DNA of 51,469 nucleotides from ZC4RG30 sp964417875. GTDB taxonomy: Bacteria; Pseudomonadota; Gammaproteobacteria; Steroidobacterales; Steroidobacteraceae. The stretch spans positions 1 through 51,469 of the forward strand of contig CAYQJU010000017.1 of assembly GCA_964417875.1 (NCBI GenBank), written 5' to 3'. The notes beneath the pieces are model-generated. The model saw only the letters and a list, made by a program, of their open reading frames with translations. It searched no databases and was not told the origin of the DNA. A program made the position numbers and the translations under genes. This document shows positions 36,538 to 45,057 of the stretch, piece by piece. Each line of letters opens with the position of its first letter. Positions within the stretch are counted from its first letter, which is position 1.

Positions 36538-37170
36538 TCAGGGTGCGGGCTCGCCGGTATAGAAGGCGGTGGTGGCCCGCACGGCGGCGCGCGCCACCTC
36601 GGGATCCTCCCCTGCCGCAATGGCCGCCTCGCCCCAGGCCTCGCTGCTGGCGCGGTTGAACTGCATGCCTTCCGGCGAGGTGGCGAATGTCGTCTCGTCC
36701 ATCTTCGAGGTCGGGTCGAGGAGGTGCAGCGCAAGGCCCATCAGGCCACCCTCCCAGCCCACGCCGACCGCACCGGGGCCATATTGGGTCCAGAAATCAC
36801 TCAGCGGTGCGGTGTGCGTCAGCGTGAAGCGCGTGCGGTCATTGGCCTCGCGCGCCAGGCGCACCTCGACCCAGCTCACCTGTCCCATCATTTCCCAGGT
36901 CAGGCCCAGGTGCACCGGTGCATCGCAGTCGGTGATGGTGCCGCCGGCATTGCCCTTCAGCTGGTAGCGGCCGCCCTGCTTCAGGTCGCCTTCCACCGGC
37001 AGGAACCAGCGCGGCAGGCGTTCGGGACTGGTGATCGCCTCCCAGAGATCGTCGATGTCGGTGGCATAGCTGCGCTCGAGCACAACGGCACGGGCGGGCT
37101 GGCCATCGCGTTCCAGGGACCGGACGGAGCGGCGCACGGCGCCGAGATGGGCTGCGACATCGATGGGCAT
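36538..37170 (-). CDS. SRPBCC/AHSA1-family protein
   Basis: A 210-residue protein with a START-like helix-grip fold of the AHSA1 type. It shows RSYATDIDDLWEAITSPERLPRWFLPV, then GGRYQLKGNAGGTI, and ends with a helical segment. The fold makes a deep hydrophobic cavity for a lipid or aromatic ligand; AHSA1 also recalls the Hsp90 activator Aha1, but nothing here supports Hsp90 activation. The start at 37170 is preferred to an ATG ten codons upstream that would overlap the operator repeats. It is the first gene of a pair with the ArsR repressor. Function unknown beyond probable ligand binding. Confidence 0.87.
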   Translation of the reverse strand: MPIDVAAHLGAVRRSVRSLERDGQPARAVVLERSYATDIDDLWEAITSPERLPRWFLPVEGDLKQGGRYQLKGNAGGTITDCDAPVHLGLTWEMMGQVSWVEVRLAREANDRTRFTLTHTAPLSDFWTQYGPGAVGVGWEGGLMGLALHLLDPTSKMDETTFATSPEGMQFNRASSEAWGEAAIAAGEDPEVARAAVRATTAFYTGEPAP

Positions 37171-37184
37171 GGCGGACTCCAGTA

Positions 37185-37225
37185 CTGATATAAGCCACAA
37201 CTAATATAAGTCCAGGCTTATTCTC
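37185..37225 (-). promoter_or_regulatory. Probable ArsR operator repeats
   Basis: On the minus strand TGGCTTATATCAG (37185-37197) and GGACTTATATTAG (37201-37213) are near-identical direct repeats 16 bases apart. A third AATAAGCC half-site lies just beyond at about 37215-37222. They sit 14 bases before the SRPBCC start in otherwise GC-rich DNA. TATA-rich repeats here probably combine -10 elements and a binding site for the co-encoded ArsR protein. Confidence 0.55.
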
Positions 37226-37250
37226 AGGCAACCTGCCCGGTGGTTGCCCT

Positions 37251-38630
37251 TCAAGCTGTCTTCCCGTGACTGGAGGACGCCGGTGCAGGAAACTCGATCA
37301 CGAACCGGGCCCCGACGAGGGCATTGGTGTCGAGCGACAGGCGTCCGCCCTGTCGCTCCATGATGGATCTGGCAATGGCGAGACCAAGGCCCGCGCCGAT
37401 GCCCGTGGCGTTCGGGCCGCGGCGGAAGCGCTCGAACAGCGTCGCTGCAGCCTGCGCAGTGATTCCCGGCCCGTCATCCGCAATGACTACGGCGCCATCA
37501 TGGGCGGACAGCGTGATCGACGTGCCTGCAGGCGTGTACTGCATCGCGTTTTCGATCAGGTTGCGAAAGACCAGGCGCGTCAGCGTTGAATTGCCTTGCG
37601 CAGGCACGATTGCGTCTGGCGTTGCAGCGGTCACATAGTGTTCCGATTCGAGCGCCACCGGCGCCAGCTCGCGCGCCACATCCAGCGCCACCGCGTGTGC
37701 ATCGAACGCGGCGGACTGGAACTGTTCCTGCGAATCCAGCCGCGCAAGGCAGAGCAGCTGCTCGACCAGCCGTGCCAGCTGCTCGATCTCGAACGCCACA
37801 TCGCCCAGCTGCTGCGGCGAAAACCGGGACTCGAGCCTGGCCCGCAATGTCGCCAGCGGGGTGCGCAGCTCATGCGCGGCGTTGGCGGTGAATTCCCGCT
37901 GCGCGCGATAGTCTGCCCCGAGCCGGTCGAGCGAGGTGTTGACGGCCTGGACCAGCGGCACCAGCTCGCGCGGCAGGTTCCTGGCATACAGCCGCTCGCC
38001 CAGCCGGTTCAGCGACAGCATCGAGGCCTGATGCGACACCGCGCGCAGGGAGCGAAGCGATGACAGCACCGTCACCACCACGACGCCGACCACGGCAACC
38101 AGCAGCAGCGCAATTGGCCAGTCCAGCTCTCCCAGCGCGCCCAGCATCAGCTGGGCGAGCAGGCTTTCGGTCTCCTTCAGGTCGCGCACCACGCGCAACC
38201 AGTAGGCGCCGCCGCTCGCATCGAATGGCAGCGCGGCCGCCATGATGCCGTGGCCCGACGCGGCATCCGTTTCCAGCTGCATGACGATCTCATCGGCGCC
38301 GCGCGCCACCGGCAACGGCAGGCCCGGCGCCGGCAGGCCGCCCGACTGCAGCACGCGGCCGTCCGCGCCCAGCAGTTGATAGCCGTTCAATGTTTGCGGT
38401 TCGCCATAGAACTGCTGCAGGGACTGCGGCAACTCGAGACGCGGCGGACCCGGCCCCGACACGATCGAATTGCGCAGGTCCTGCACCTGGATGGCGATGC
38501 TCTGGCCTTCCAGGCCCATCAACCCGTCGCGGAACTCGAAGTACAGCACCGCATAGGTGCATGCCAGCGCCAGCACCACCACGATGGTCAGGCGGACGAT
38601 GAGTGACCGGAGCAGCGACGGAGCGCGCAT
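37251..38630 (-). CDS. Sensor histidine kinase
   Basis: A 459-residue inner-membrane kinase. Transmembrane segment 1 (about 9-30) and segment 2 (about 152-176) flank a periplasmic sensor domain of about 120 residues; a HAMP-like linker follows. The H box ANAAHELRTPLA puts the phosphorylated residue at His253. N box FRNLIENAMQYTP, G1 ADDGPGI and G2 GAGLGLAIARS complete the catalytic core. It lies 10 bases after the response regulator gene and forms the last gene of an operon led by a TonB receptor. It resembles QseC/PmrB-type kinases. The signal is unknown. Confidence 0.93.
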   Translation of the reverse strand: MRAPSLLRSLIVRLTIVVVLALACTYAVLYFEFRDGLMGLEGQSIAIQVQDLRNSIVSGPGPPRLELPQSLQQFYGEPQTLNGYQLLGADGRVLQSGGLPAPGLPLPVARGADEIVMQLETDAASGHGIMAAALPFDASGGAYWLRVVRDLKETESLLAQLMLGALGELDWPIALLLVAVVGVVVVTVLSSLRSLRAVSHQASMLSLNRLGERLYARNLPRELVPLVQAVNTSLDRLGADYRAQREFTANAAHELRTPLATLRARLESRFSPQQLGDVAFEIEQLARLVEQLLCLARLDSQEQFQSAAFDAHAVALDVARELAPVALESEHYVTAATPDAIVPAQGNSTLTRLVFRNLIENAMQYTPAGTSITLSAHDGAVVIADDGPGITAQAAATLFERFRRGPNATGIGAGLGLAIARSIMERQGGRLSLDTNALVGARFVIEFPAPASSSHGKTA

Positions 38631-38640
38631 CGCGCCGCGG

Positions 38641-39306
38641 TCAGGAGGCAAGGTAGCCCAGCCCGCGCAATGTCCGCACCGACACATCGGCGCCGGCCGC
38701 TGCAAGCTTGCGGCGCAACCTGTGCACCTGGGTCTCCACCGAATTCGCGCTGCGTTCCTGCTCGAAATCGTACAGGCATTCGGCCAGCCTCTCCTTCGAG
38801 AGGACGCGCCCCTGGTTGCGCAGCAGCGCTTCGAGCAGGATGAGCTCCGAGCGGGTCAGCTCGAGCCGCGCCCCTGCGACGGTGGCGATCCGCGCAGAGG
38901 TGTCGAGTTCCACGTTGCCGAGCGAAAGCGTGCGCCCCAGCGCCGCGCCTGGACGACGCAGCAGCGCGCGCAGCCGCGCGATGAGTTCCTGCATCGCAAA
39001 GGGTTTGACCAGATAGTCGTCCGCGCCGCAGTCCAGGCCGCGCACACGATCCTCGATCGTGCCCAGCGCCGTCAGGATCAGCACCGGGGTCATGTTCCCC
39101 CGGTCACGCATTGCCTTCAGCGCGTCAAGGCCGGTGCCATCCGGAAGCATGAGGTCGAGCACGGCGGCATCATAGTCGGCCGCGCGCCAGGCCCGCAGTC
39201 CCTCGGACGCCGAGCCTGCTGTATCGACCGCGAAGCCCTGCACCCGCAGGCTGTCTGCTATGGCCTGGCAGAGGCGCAGGTTGTCTTCGATGATCAGCAG
39301 TCTCAA
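38641..39306 (-). CDS. OmpR-family response regulator
   Basis: A 221-residue two-domain regulator. The receiver (1-115) has phospho-acceptor Asp51 (VLDLMLPDG) and Lys101 (YLVKPFA). The winged-helix output (about 125-220) has the family pattern LTRSELILLEALLRNQGRVLSKERLAE and VETQVHRLRRKL. It resembles QseB/TctD/PmrA regulators. It lies 21 bases after the TonB receptor gene and 10 bases before the kinase gene. It probably controls the receptor; no unambiguous operator is visible upstream of 41739. Confidence 0.94.
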   Translation of the reverse strand: MRLLIIEDNLRLCQAIADSLRVQGFAVDTAGSASEGLRAWRAADYDAAVLDLMLPDGTGLDALKAMRDRGNMTPVLILTALGTIEDRVRGLDCGADDYLVKPFAMQELIARLRALLRRPGAALGRTLSLGNVELDTSARIATVAGARLELTRSELILLEALLRNQGRVLSKERLAECLYDFEQERSANSVETQVHRLRRKLAAAGADVSVRTLRGLGYLAS

Positions 39307-39327
39307 CGCGCGATCCCGGTGGTTGGC

Positions 39328-41739
39328 TCATCGCCCCTGCGCCCAGGAGTATTCGAACCGGAGTCCGAGGGTGGGCAGCGGCTCGTCGAGCCCTTCGACG
39401 ATGTTGACGCCGCGCCGCTCATCCCATTCATAGGCATCACCGTTCTTGCGACCGTAAAGGTTCAGGATGTCCAGATAGGCCACCACGCTCAACGGACCGA
39501 AGCGGCGCTGGTAGTCCGCGCGCAGGCTCAGCGCATGATAGACGGGCAGGCGCCCGGCGTTCGTGCCGGTCAGCTCCTTTGAATAGCGCACGGGGCCGTC
39601 GCCCGCCAGCACGTCGCTGTGCACGACGAACGCATCGGTGGGGCGGCCCGATGCATATTTCCACTTCGCCGAGAATGTCCATCGATCACTGGGCTGCCAG
39701 GCACCGACGATGCCGAATGCGTGGGGACGATCCCAATCCGACGGATACTCGCCTTCTCCGAGCCTGTCGTCGCGGCGCGCGCGCGACCAGGAATAGGTCG
39801 CCGAAGCGCTCCAGCCCCGGCTCATTCGCCGGGAAAGCATCAGGTCCACGCCCCTCGCGGAACCGGTGCCGATGCTGCGGGCGGTGTTCGTGGTCCGGTC
39901 GTCGAACACGGTCAGATCGTCGAGCTTGTGATAGTAGCCTTCGGCCGAAAAGCGCAGGTCCTCGCGCAGGTAACGCGAGAAGCCCAGCGCCCACTGCGTG
40001 GAGCGCTCGCTGTCGAGCGCGAGATTGGAAGGATCGAAGGCGAAGTCCAGATAGCGCGGCGCCTGATGATAGACGCCGCCTCCGGTCCACACCCGGGTGG
40101 CCGCATCAGGCTGCCAGTTCACCAGCAGGCGCGGGGCGAGGTTGGACTTCCCTGAAAACCCGTCCCGCTCATAGCGGATTCCCGGCGTCCAGGTGAGATC
40201 GCCAATCGTCCATGCGTAGTCGGCGTACGCGGCGATCCGCATCTTCGCAGCGTCCAGCGTCGAGTTGTATTCCCCGGGCGTCAGCACGATGTAGCGTTGT
40301 GCCGGATCGGCGCGAAAGTCCGACTGGTCGTACTCATACCGGATCCAGTCGCCCGAGAGACTGCGGTCGAAGTCCAGATCCACGCGCGCGACCTGCGTGC
40401 CGGCGGAGAAGATTCCATCGCGTCCCAGCAGCGTGCTGAAATCGCTGCGCCAGCCGATCTCCTTCTCGCGCTCGTTGATGCGCAGGATGTCCTCGCGCAC
40501 CGGCGTCGTCGCAGGCGTCGGGTCGGGGCCGGCGAGATCCGGAAAGGCCTCGCCCTGCGTGCTCGTCGTATCACTGCTTCGATAGTAGAACGTGTTGCGC
40601 AACTGGGAGACGTCGCCGGGTGACCACCGCCATGTCACGCCGAGCAAGGTGTTGTCCTGCTCCGCCTTGCTGATCCCCATGTCCTCGTAGTTGTCGGACT
40701 CGAGCGCATTCTCGACCGTGCGCGTGAAATCCTCGGCGGCGTGGATCGCCAGCAGCTCGATGCGATGGTTCTGGCCCAGGTCAGTGACGGTCTTCAGGAT
40801 TACATCCGTCAGGCGTGGTGAGCCGATGTCGTTTTCGCCGATGGCCTTGAACAGCCTGTTGAAGTCGAACCTGCGCGCCGACAGCAGCAGGCTGGTGCTG
40901 TCGGACACATGGCTCGGGCCGTCATAGTCCGCCTCGACCCCGATGATGTCCAGGCGCGCACCGGCGGTCGAACTGGCGAAGTTGCCCTTCGCGACCTCCA
41001 GTTCCAGCAGCGAGCCATTCTTGCCGCCCTCCGCCGCGCGCCAGCCGCCGGGCGAGAACCTGGCGCTGCCGATGATGTTCGGCGCAAAGATCGAGTAGTT
41101 GCCGCTGCCATCGACGTCGGCCTGCTCGCCGAGCGACTCATCGAAATGCGTGACCTTGTCGAACGGCATGCCATCGACCAGGATCAGGTTGTCCCGCGGG
41201 CCGTTGCCGCGCACGGTGAAGTTCGAGAACTCCCCGGTGGCGACCACTCCCGGCAGGATGTCCAGCGCGCGGAACACATCGCCTGCGCTGCCGGGATTGC
41301 GGCGGATCTCCTCCCGGTCGAGCAGCACGGTGTTCGGTGTTGCCCGCGGATCCTCCGCGGTCGCGCGCGCCGAGACAATCACTTCGGCCAGCTCAGCATC
41401 GCCGGCACGCACCAGTGCGAATTCCACCGGGGCCACCCGGCGCAGCACGACGCGTACATCCGCCTGCACGGCCCTGAGGTAACCCTGCTCCTCCACCTCG
41501 ACCGAATACACGCCTTCGGGCACTGCATCGAACGAGAACTCGCCGGCGGCATCGGCCTCGACCGTGCCTTGGACGCGCTGGTTGCGCATGAGCTGCACGC
41601 TGGCCGTCGGCACCGGTCGTCCCGTCACCGAATCCACGATGCGGCCACGAACGGAGCCCGCCTCCTGCGCACCGGCATGCGGCGAGAGCGACACAGAAAT
41701 ACACAGCACAGCGGCGATCGACAGCAATCTGCTCAGCAT
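39328..41739 (-). CDS. TonB-dependent receptor with carboxypeptidase-regulatory-like domain
   Basis: An 803-residue outer-membrane receptor. The signal peptide (about 1-24, ending PHAGAQ) is followed by a CarboxypepD_reg-like beta-sandwich (GRIVDSVTGRPVPTASVQLM to about residue 100), then a plug (DREEIRRNPGSAGDVFRALD, VRGNGPRDNLILVDGMPFD) and a barrel to the C-terminus. The start at 41739 follows GGGGAACC and is the last ATG before the signal peptide. Its C-terminal residue is Arg rather than the aromatic residue common in barrels. The operon with a two-component system suggests import linked to sensing. The substrate cannot be named; similar receptors transport metals, sugars or peptides. 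Confidence 0.9.
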   Translation of the reverse strand: MLSRLLSIAAVLCISVSLSPHAGAQEAGSVRGRIVDSVTGRPVPTASVQLMRNQRVQGTVEADAAGEFSFDAVPEGVYSVEVEEQGYLRAVQADVRVVLRRVAPVEFALVRAGDAELAEVIVSARATAEDPRATPNTVLLDREEIRRNPGSAGDVFRALDILPGVVATGEFSNFTVRGNGPRDNLILVDGMPFDKVTHFDESLGEQADVDGSGNYSIFAPNIIGSARFSPGGWRAAEGGKNGSLLELEVAKGNFASSTAGARLDIIGVEADYDGPSHVSDSTSLLLSARRFDFNRLFKAIGENDIGSPRLTDVILKTVTDLGQNHRIELLAIHAAEDFTRTVENALESDNYEDMGISKAEQDNTLLGVTWRWSPGDVSQLRNTFYYRSSDTTSTQGEAFPDLAGPDPTPATTPVREDILRINEREKEIGWRSDFSTLLGRDGIFSAGTQVARVDLDFDRSLSGDWIRYEYDQSDFRADPAQRYIVLTPGEYNSTLDAAKMRIAAYADYAWTIGDLTWTPGIRYERDGFSGKSNLAPRLLVNWQPDAATRVWTGGGVYHQAPRYLDFAFDPSNLALDSERSTQWALGFSRYLREDLRFSAEGYYHKLDDLTVFDDRTTNTARSIGTGSARGVDLMLSRRMSRGWSASATYSWSRARRDDRLGEGEYPSDWDRPHAFGIVGAWQPSDRWTFSAKWKYASGRPTDAFVVHSDVLAGDGPVRYSKELTGTNAGRLPVYHALSLRADYQRRFGPLSVVAYLDILNLYGRKNGDAYEWDERRGVNIVEGLDEPLPTLGLRFEYSWAQGR

Positions 41740-41866
41740 GGATGGTTCCCCGGACGGTTGGTCTTCGGGAACCAAGGTAGCAATCGAGTCTGTCGCGAAC
41801 CTTGCGGGCGGGCTGGAGGTCGGCCGCGGGCGCAAGCCGCAGCTCAAGCCATGCTTTGATTCGAGA

Positions 41867-41942
41867 TGGCGTCCCCAAGGGGATTCGAACCCCTGTCGCC
41901 GCCGTGAAAGGGCAGTGTCCTAGGCCTCTAGACGATGGGGAC
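41867..41942 (-). tRNA. tRNA-Glu (anticodon TTC)
   Basis: A 76-nt cloverleaf on the minus strand with encoded CCA (41867-41869). The acceptor stem pairs GTCCCCA with TGGGGAC, the D-arm is again CGTCTAGAGGCCTAGGACA, and the anticodon loop CTTTCAC gives TTC for GAA/GAG. The T-arm ACAGGGGTTCGAATCCCCT is complete. Discriminator G. A -10-like TAGAAT lies at 41958-41963, 16-21 bases upstream, with no clear -35. Confidence 0.97.
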
Positions 41943-42004
41943 GTCGTAGGGGGCGGCATTCTAATCGCAAGCCGCCCTTCTTCCTACCGTCTTGCACCAG
42001 ATTT

Positions 42005-43732
42005 TCAGCCGCCGGCGCGCGCCGGGGCCGCCTGCGGGGGTGCCGGACGCGGTTCTGGCGGCGCCTGGCCGCGGTCGGGCCTGTCGGCGGTGCCCGGCTG
42101 CAGCGGCGCGGCCGGCGGTCCCTTGTACTCCTGCGGCTCGCGCCCGGTCTTCGCGAACACCAGGTCGCGCAGGATCTTCATCGTCTCGCGCTGCGCCTCG
42201 GTTTCGGGTTCCAGGAAACGCCGCGGCGTGCGCCCGGCGGCATGGTCGATGGGACGCAGGCCGCTGGCATCCGCAGCTTCCAGCTCTGCGCCCTTTGCGG
42301 CCAGCAGCTTCACGGTTTCATTCCAGCCGTGCCCGGCCGCCGAGTGCAGCGGCGTCTGCCGGCTGCGCGTGGCCGCGTTCACATCGGCGCCGGCCTCGAT
42401 CAGCAGGCGTGCGCATTCGGCCGCATCGGCATCGGTCTTGAAGCGGCCGCGGGTGGGGTTGGCGCCATGCCCCTGCCCGGCTGCAGCCATCAGCGGCGTG
42501 ACGCCCTGCTCGGTGGCAAAGCTGTGGTCCGCGCCATGCTTCAGCAGCAGCGCCACGGCCGGCGCATCGCCGCCCTTGGCGGCGCGCAGCAGCGGCGTGG
42601 CGCCGGTCGAAAGCACGCTGTCACCGCCGCGGTCGAAGATGTAGTTGCGATAGGGCGGCCGCAGCTTCAGCGGGATGTCCGGATTCGCGCCCTTCTGCAG
42701 CAGCGCCTCGGCCACCTGCAGCCCGCTGGTGAAGTCCTCGCTGGGCAGGTCGGGACGGCCGCCCCTGGGCAGGGTATTCATGTCCACCGCCACCCACAGC
42801 GGCGTCTGGCCATAAAGGTCCCAGCGATCGACATCGGCACCCTGTTCGATGAGGAACAGCGCAAAGTCGAAGTGCAGGTTCATGATCGCCACCAGCAGCG
42901 GCGTGGACTGGTCCGGATCGGTGAGGTCGATGTCCGCCCCGCCCTTCAGCAGCTCGCGCGCGCATTCGATGCAGCCCTCGCGCGCCGCATACAGCAGCGG
43001 CGTGAAGCCACCGCGGTTCATGCCCTTGGGGCGCGGCTCGGAGGTGATGCGCCGTGGCCACTCGCGCACGGTGGCGCGCGCATCCACTTCTGCGCCGGAC
43101 TCGAGCAGCAGGCGGATCATGGCCGGATGTCCGCGCGCCGCGGCCCACATCAGTGCGGTCTGGTTCGCCCAGGCTTCGCGCGCGTTCACATCCGCGCCGG
43201 CCTTGAGCAGCAGCTGCGCGGCATCGACCTTGCCGGCGCGCGCCACCACCATCAGCGCGGTCTGGCCTTCGGGGTTGTGCGCCTCGACATCGGCGCCGGC
43301 TTTCAGCAGCAACCGGATGGCTTCGGCAGCGCCGCTGGTGGCGGCCAGCGCCAGGGGCTTCGAGCCGAAATCGTTCTGCGCATCGGCATCGGCGCCGGCC
43401 TTCAGCAGCGCCTCGATCAGGCGCGTGTCGGCATAGTGGGCGGCATAGTGCAGCGGCGTAGTGCCATCCGGTTCGCGGGCGCGGGCATCGGCGCCGGCCT
43501 TCAGCAGGTACAGCGCGGTCTCGGCATCCCGGGCGCGCAGCGCGTCGAACAGTTCGCGGTCGCGCGTGGCCCGGGCTGCATTGCGTGCGGCTGAGCTGGC
43601 ATCGGCACCGCGCGCCACCTCCGCGTTGCCGGCCGACGCCGCCACCGCAGGCACTGCCACAGCCGTCGCCATGACGCCGACGGCCAGCGGCATCAGCACC
43701 GCCGCAATCCACCACCCCGCCCTGCGTTCCAC
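42005..43732 (-). CDS. Periplasmic ankyrin-repeat protein
   Basis: A 575-residue protein with a signal peptide (about 1-31, ending VPAVAAS). About eleven or twelve ankyrin repeats follow (about 50-500); one is interrupted by the insert after VDARATVREWP and another by the segment between LWVAV and VAEALLQKGA. Typical units read TPLHYAAHYADTRLIEALLK-GADA. A proline-rich tail (about 530-575) ends the protein. The start is GTG at 43732, immediately after the DUF1552 stop (TGAGTG), with GGAG about 8 bases upstream. It is the third gene of a conserved-looking trio with DUF1592 and DUF1552 proteins. Ankyrin repeats imply protein-protein contacts in the periplasm; the partner is unknown. Confidence 0.88.
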   Translation of the reverse strand: MERRAGWWIAAVLMPLAVGVMATAVAVPAVAASAGNAEVARGADASSAARNAARATRDRELFDALRARDAETALYLLKAGADARAREPDGTTPLHYAAHYADTRLIEALLKAGADADAQNDFGSKPLALAATSGAAEAIRLLLKAGADVEAHNPEGQTALMVVARAGKVDAAQLLLKAGADVNAREAWANQTALMWAAARGHPAMIRLLLESGAEVDARATVREWPRRITSEPRPKGMNRGGFTPLLYAAREGCIECARELLKGGADIDLTDPDQSTPLLVAIMNLHFDFALFLIEQGADVDRWDLYGQTPLWVAVDMNTLPRGGRPDLPSEDFTSGLQVAEALLQKGANPDIPLKLRPPYRNYIFDRGGDSVLSTGATPLLRAAKGGDAPAVALLLKHGADHSFATEQGVTPLMAAAGQGHGANPTRGRFKTDADAAECARLLIEAGADVNAATRSRQTPLHSAAGHGWNETVKLLAAKGAELEAADASGLRPIDHAAGRTPRRFLEPETEAQRETMKILRDLVFAKTGREPQEYKGPPAAPLQPGTADRPDRGQAPPEPRPAPPQAAPARAGG

Positions 43733-45043
43733 TCAGATCTCCGCAAAGGTGCCGGTGCTGTCGCCCACCGATTCGACCTCGACACCGGCCCGGTGCAGCA
43801 GCGTCAGCAGCAGGTTGGCATGCGGCGTGTTCTGCGGATACTTCAGGTGCTGCCCGCCCTTGATGGTGCCGGCGCCATGGCCGAACACGGCCGAGGGCAG
43901 CGGATCGTTGTTGTGCCGGTCGCTGTTCGACATGTTGCTGCCGAACAGCACGATGGAATTCTCCAGCAGCGTGCGCTCGCCGTCGGGTGTGGCGGCCAGC
44001 CGGTCGAGGAAGCCGGTGAACACCTTCGTGTGGAAGTTCTGCACCTTCACCAGCTTGTCGATCTTCTGCGGGCTTTCCTGGTGATGCGACAGCGGATGGA
44101 AGGCATCGGAGATGTCGAGGTTGTTGTAGGTGCGCATGCTCACCTCGCGCGCCATCATGAACGTGGCCACGCGGGTGAGCCCCGCCTGCCAGGCCAGCGC
44201 GATCTGGTCGAACTGCAGCCTCAGGTGATCCTCGAACACGGCCGGAATGCCGACCGGTGCATCCGGCAGCTCCACGCCACCCATGCCCTCGGTCTGGATC
44301 TTCTGCACGCGCCGCTCGATCTCGCGCACCGAATCCAGGTAGTCGGCAATCGCCGCGCGGTCACGCGGTCCCAGTCGCGACTGCAGCCGCGCGGCATCCC
44401 CGGCCACCGCATCGAGGATGCTGCTGTTCTCGGCGATGATGGCATCGCGCTCCTCGGCCGTGTCACCCTGCCCGAACAGGCGGTAGAACACCTTGCGGGG
44501 ATTGAATTCCATCGGCAGCGGCTGGGTGGGCGAACGGAAGGCCACGGTGTGTCCATAGCTGCAGCCATAGGCCGGATCGCACACCGCGCCCGCCTCGGTG
44601 GCCAGTTCCAGCGACGGGAAGGCGGTGTCGGCGCCCAGCACCTTCGCCGCCATCTGGTCGACGGTGGTGCCGGCCTTCGGGTCGTGGCTGATGGCCGGCT
44701 TCACGCATCCGAGCCACGTGCCGGCGATGATGGCATGCGGCGTATTGCTCTCGCCGCCGCGGTTGCGCAGGCCGCTGACGATGGTCATCGAGCTGCGGTA
44801 TTTCTCCGCCGGCTCGAGGATCTTCGTCATCTGGAAATCGGTGCCGGTCTTGGCCGGCGACCAGTGCTGCGTCACCGCGCCATGCGGGAAATACACGAAG
44901 CCCATGCGCACCTTCGGCGCCGCGGCGGTCTGCGCCAGCGCAGTGGCCGCAGGGATCATGGCATCGAGCAGCGGCAGCGCCACCGAGGCGCCCATGCCGC
45001 GCAGCAGCGTGCGCCGGTCGAGGTGTTTTTTCGTGATGAACAT
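43733..45043 (-). CDS. DUF1552 protein with Tat-type signal
   Basis: A 436-residue protein of the DUF1552 family. The N-terminus carries DRRTLLRGMGASVALPLLDAM, a twin-arginine signal, indicating export in a folded state. Family stretches are VYFPHGAVTQHWSP, VSGLRNRGGESN, DQMAAKVLG and LFGSNMSNSDRHNNDPLP. Its fold is thought to be sulfatase/alkaline-phosphatase-like, but no function has been established. The start at 45043 is chosen because AAGGAG lies nine bases upstream, beyond the DUF1592 stop at 45058. An ATG six codons upstream is less likely. It lies between the DUF1592 and ankyrin genes of one operon. Confidence 0.88.
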   Translation of the reverse strand: MFITKKHLDRRTLLRGMGASVALPLLDAMIPAATALAQTAAAPKVRMGFVYFPHGAVTQHWSPAKTGTDFQMTKILEPAEKYRSSMTIVSGLRNRGGESNTPHAIIAGTWLGCVKPAISHDPKAGTTVDQMAAKVLGADTAFPSLELATEAGAVCDPAYGCSYGHTVAFRSPTQPLPMEFNPRKVFYRLFGQGDTAEERDAIIAENSSILDAVAGDAARLQSRLGPRDRAAIADYLDSVREIERRVQKIQTEGMGGVELPDAPVGIPAVFEDHLRLQFDQIALAWQAGLTRVATFMMAREVSMRTYNNLDISDAFHPLSHHQESPQKIDKLVKVQNFHTKVFTGFLDRLAATPDGERTLLENSIVLFGSNMSNSDRHNNDPLPSAVFGHGAGTIKGGQHLKYPQNTPHANLLLTLLHRAGVEVESVGDSTGTFAEI

Positions 45044-45057
45044 GGCTGTCTCCTTGC

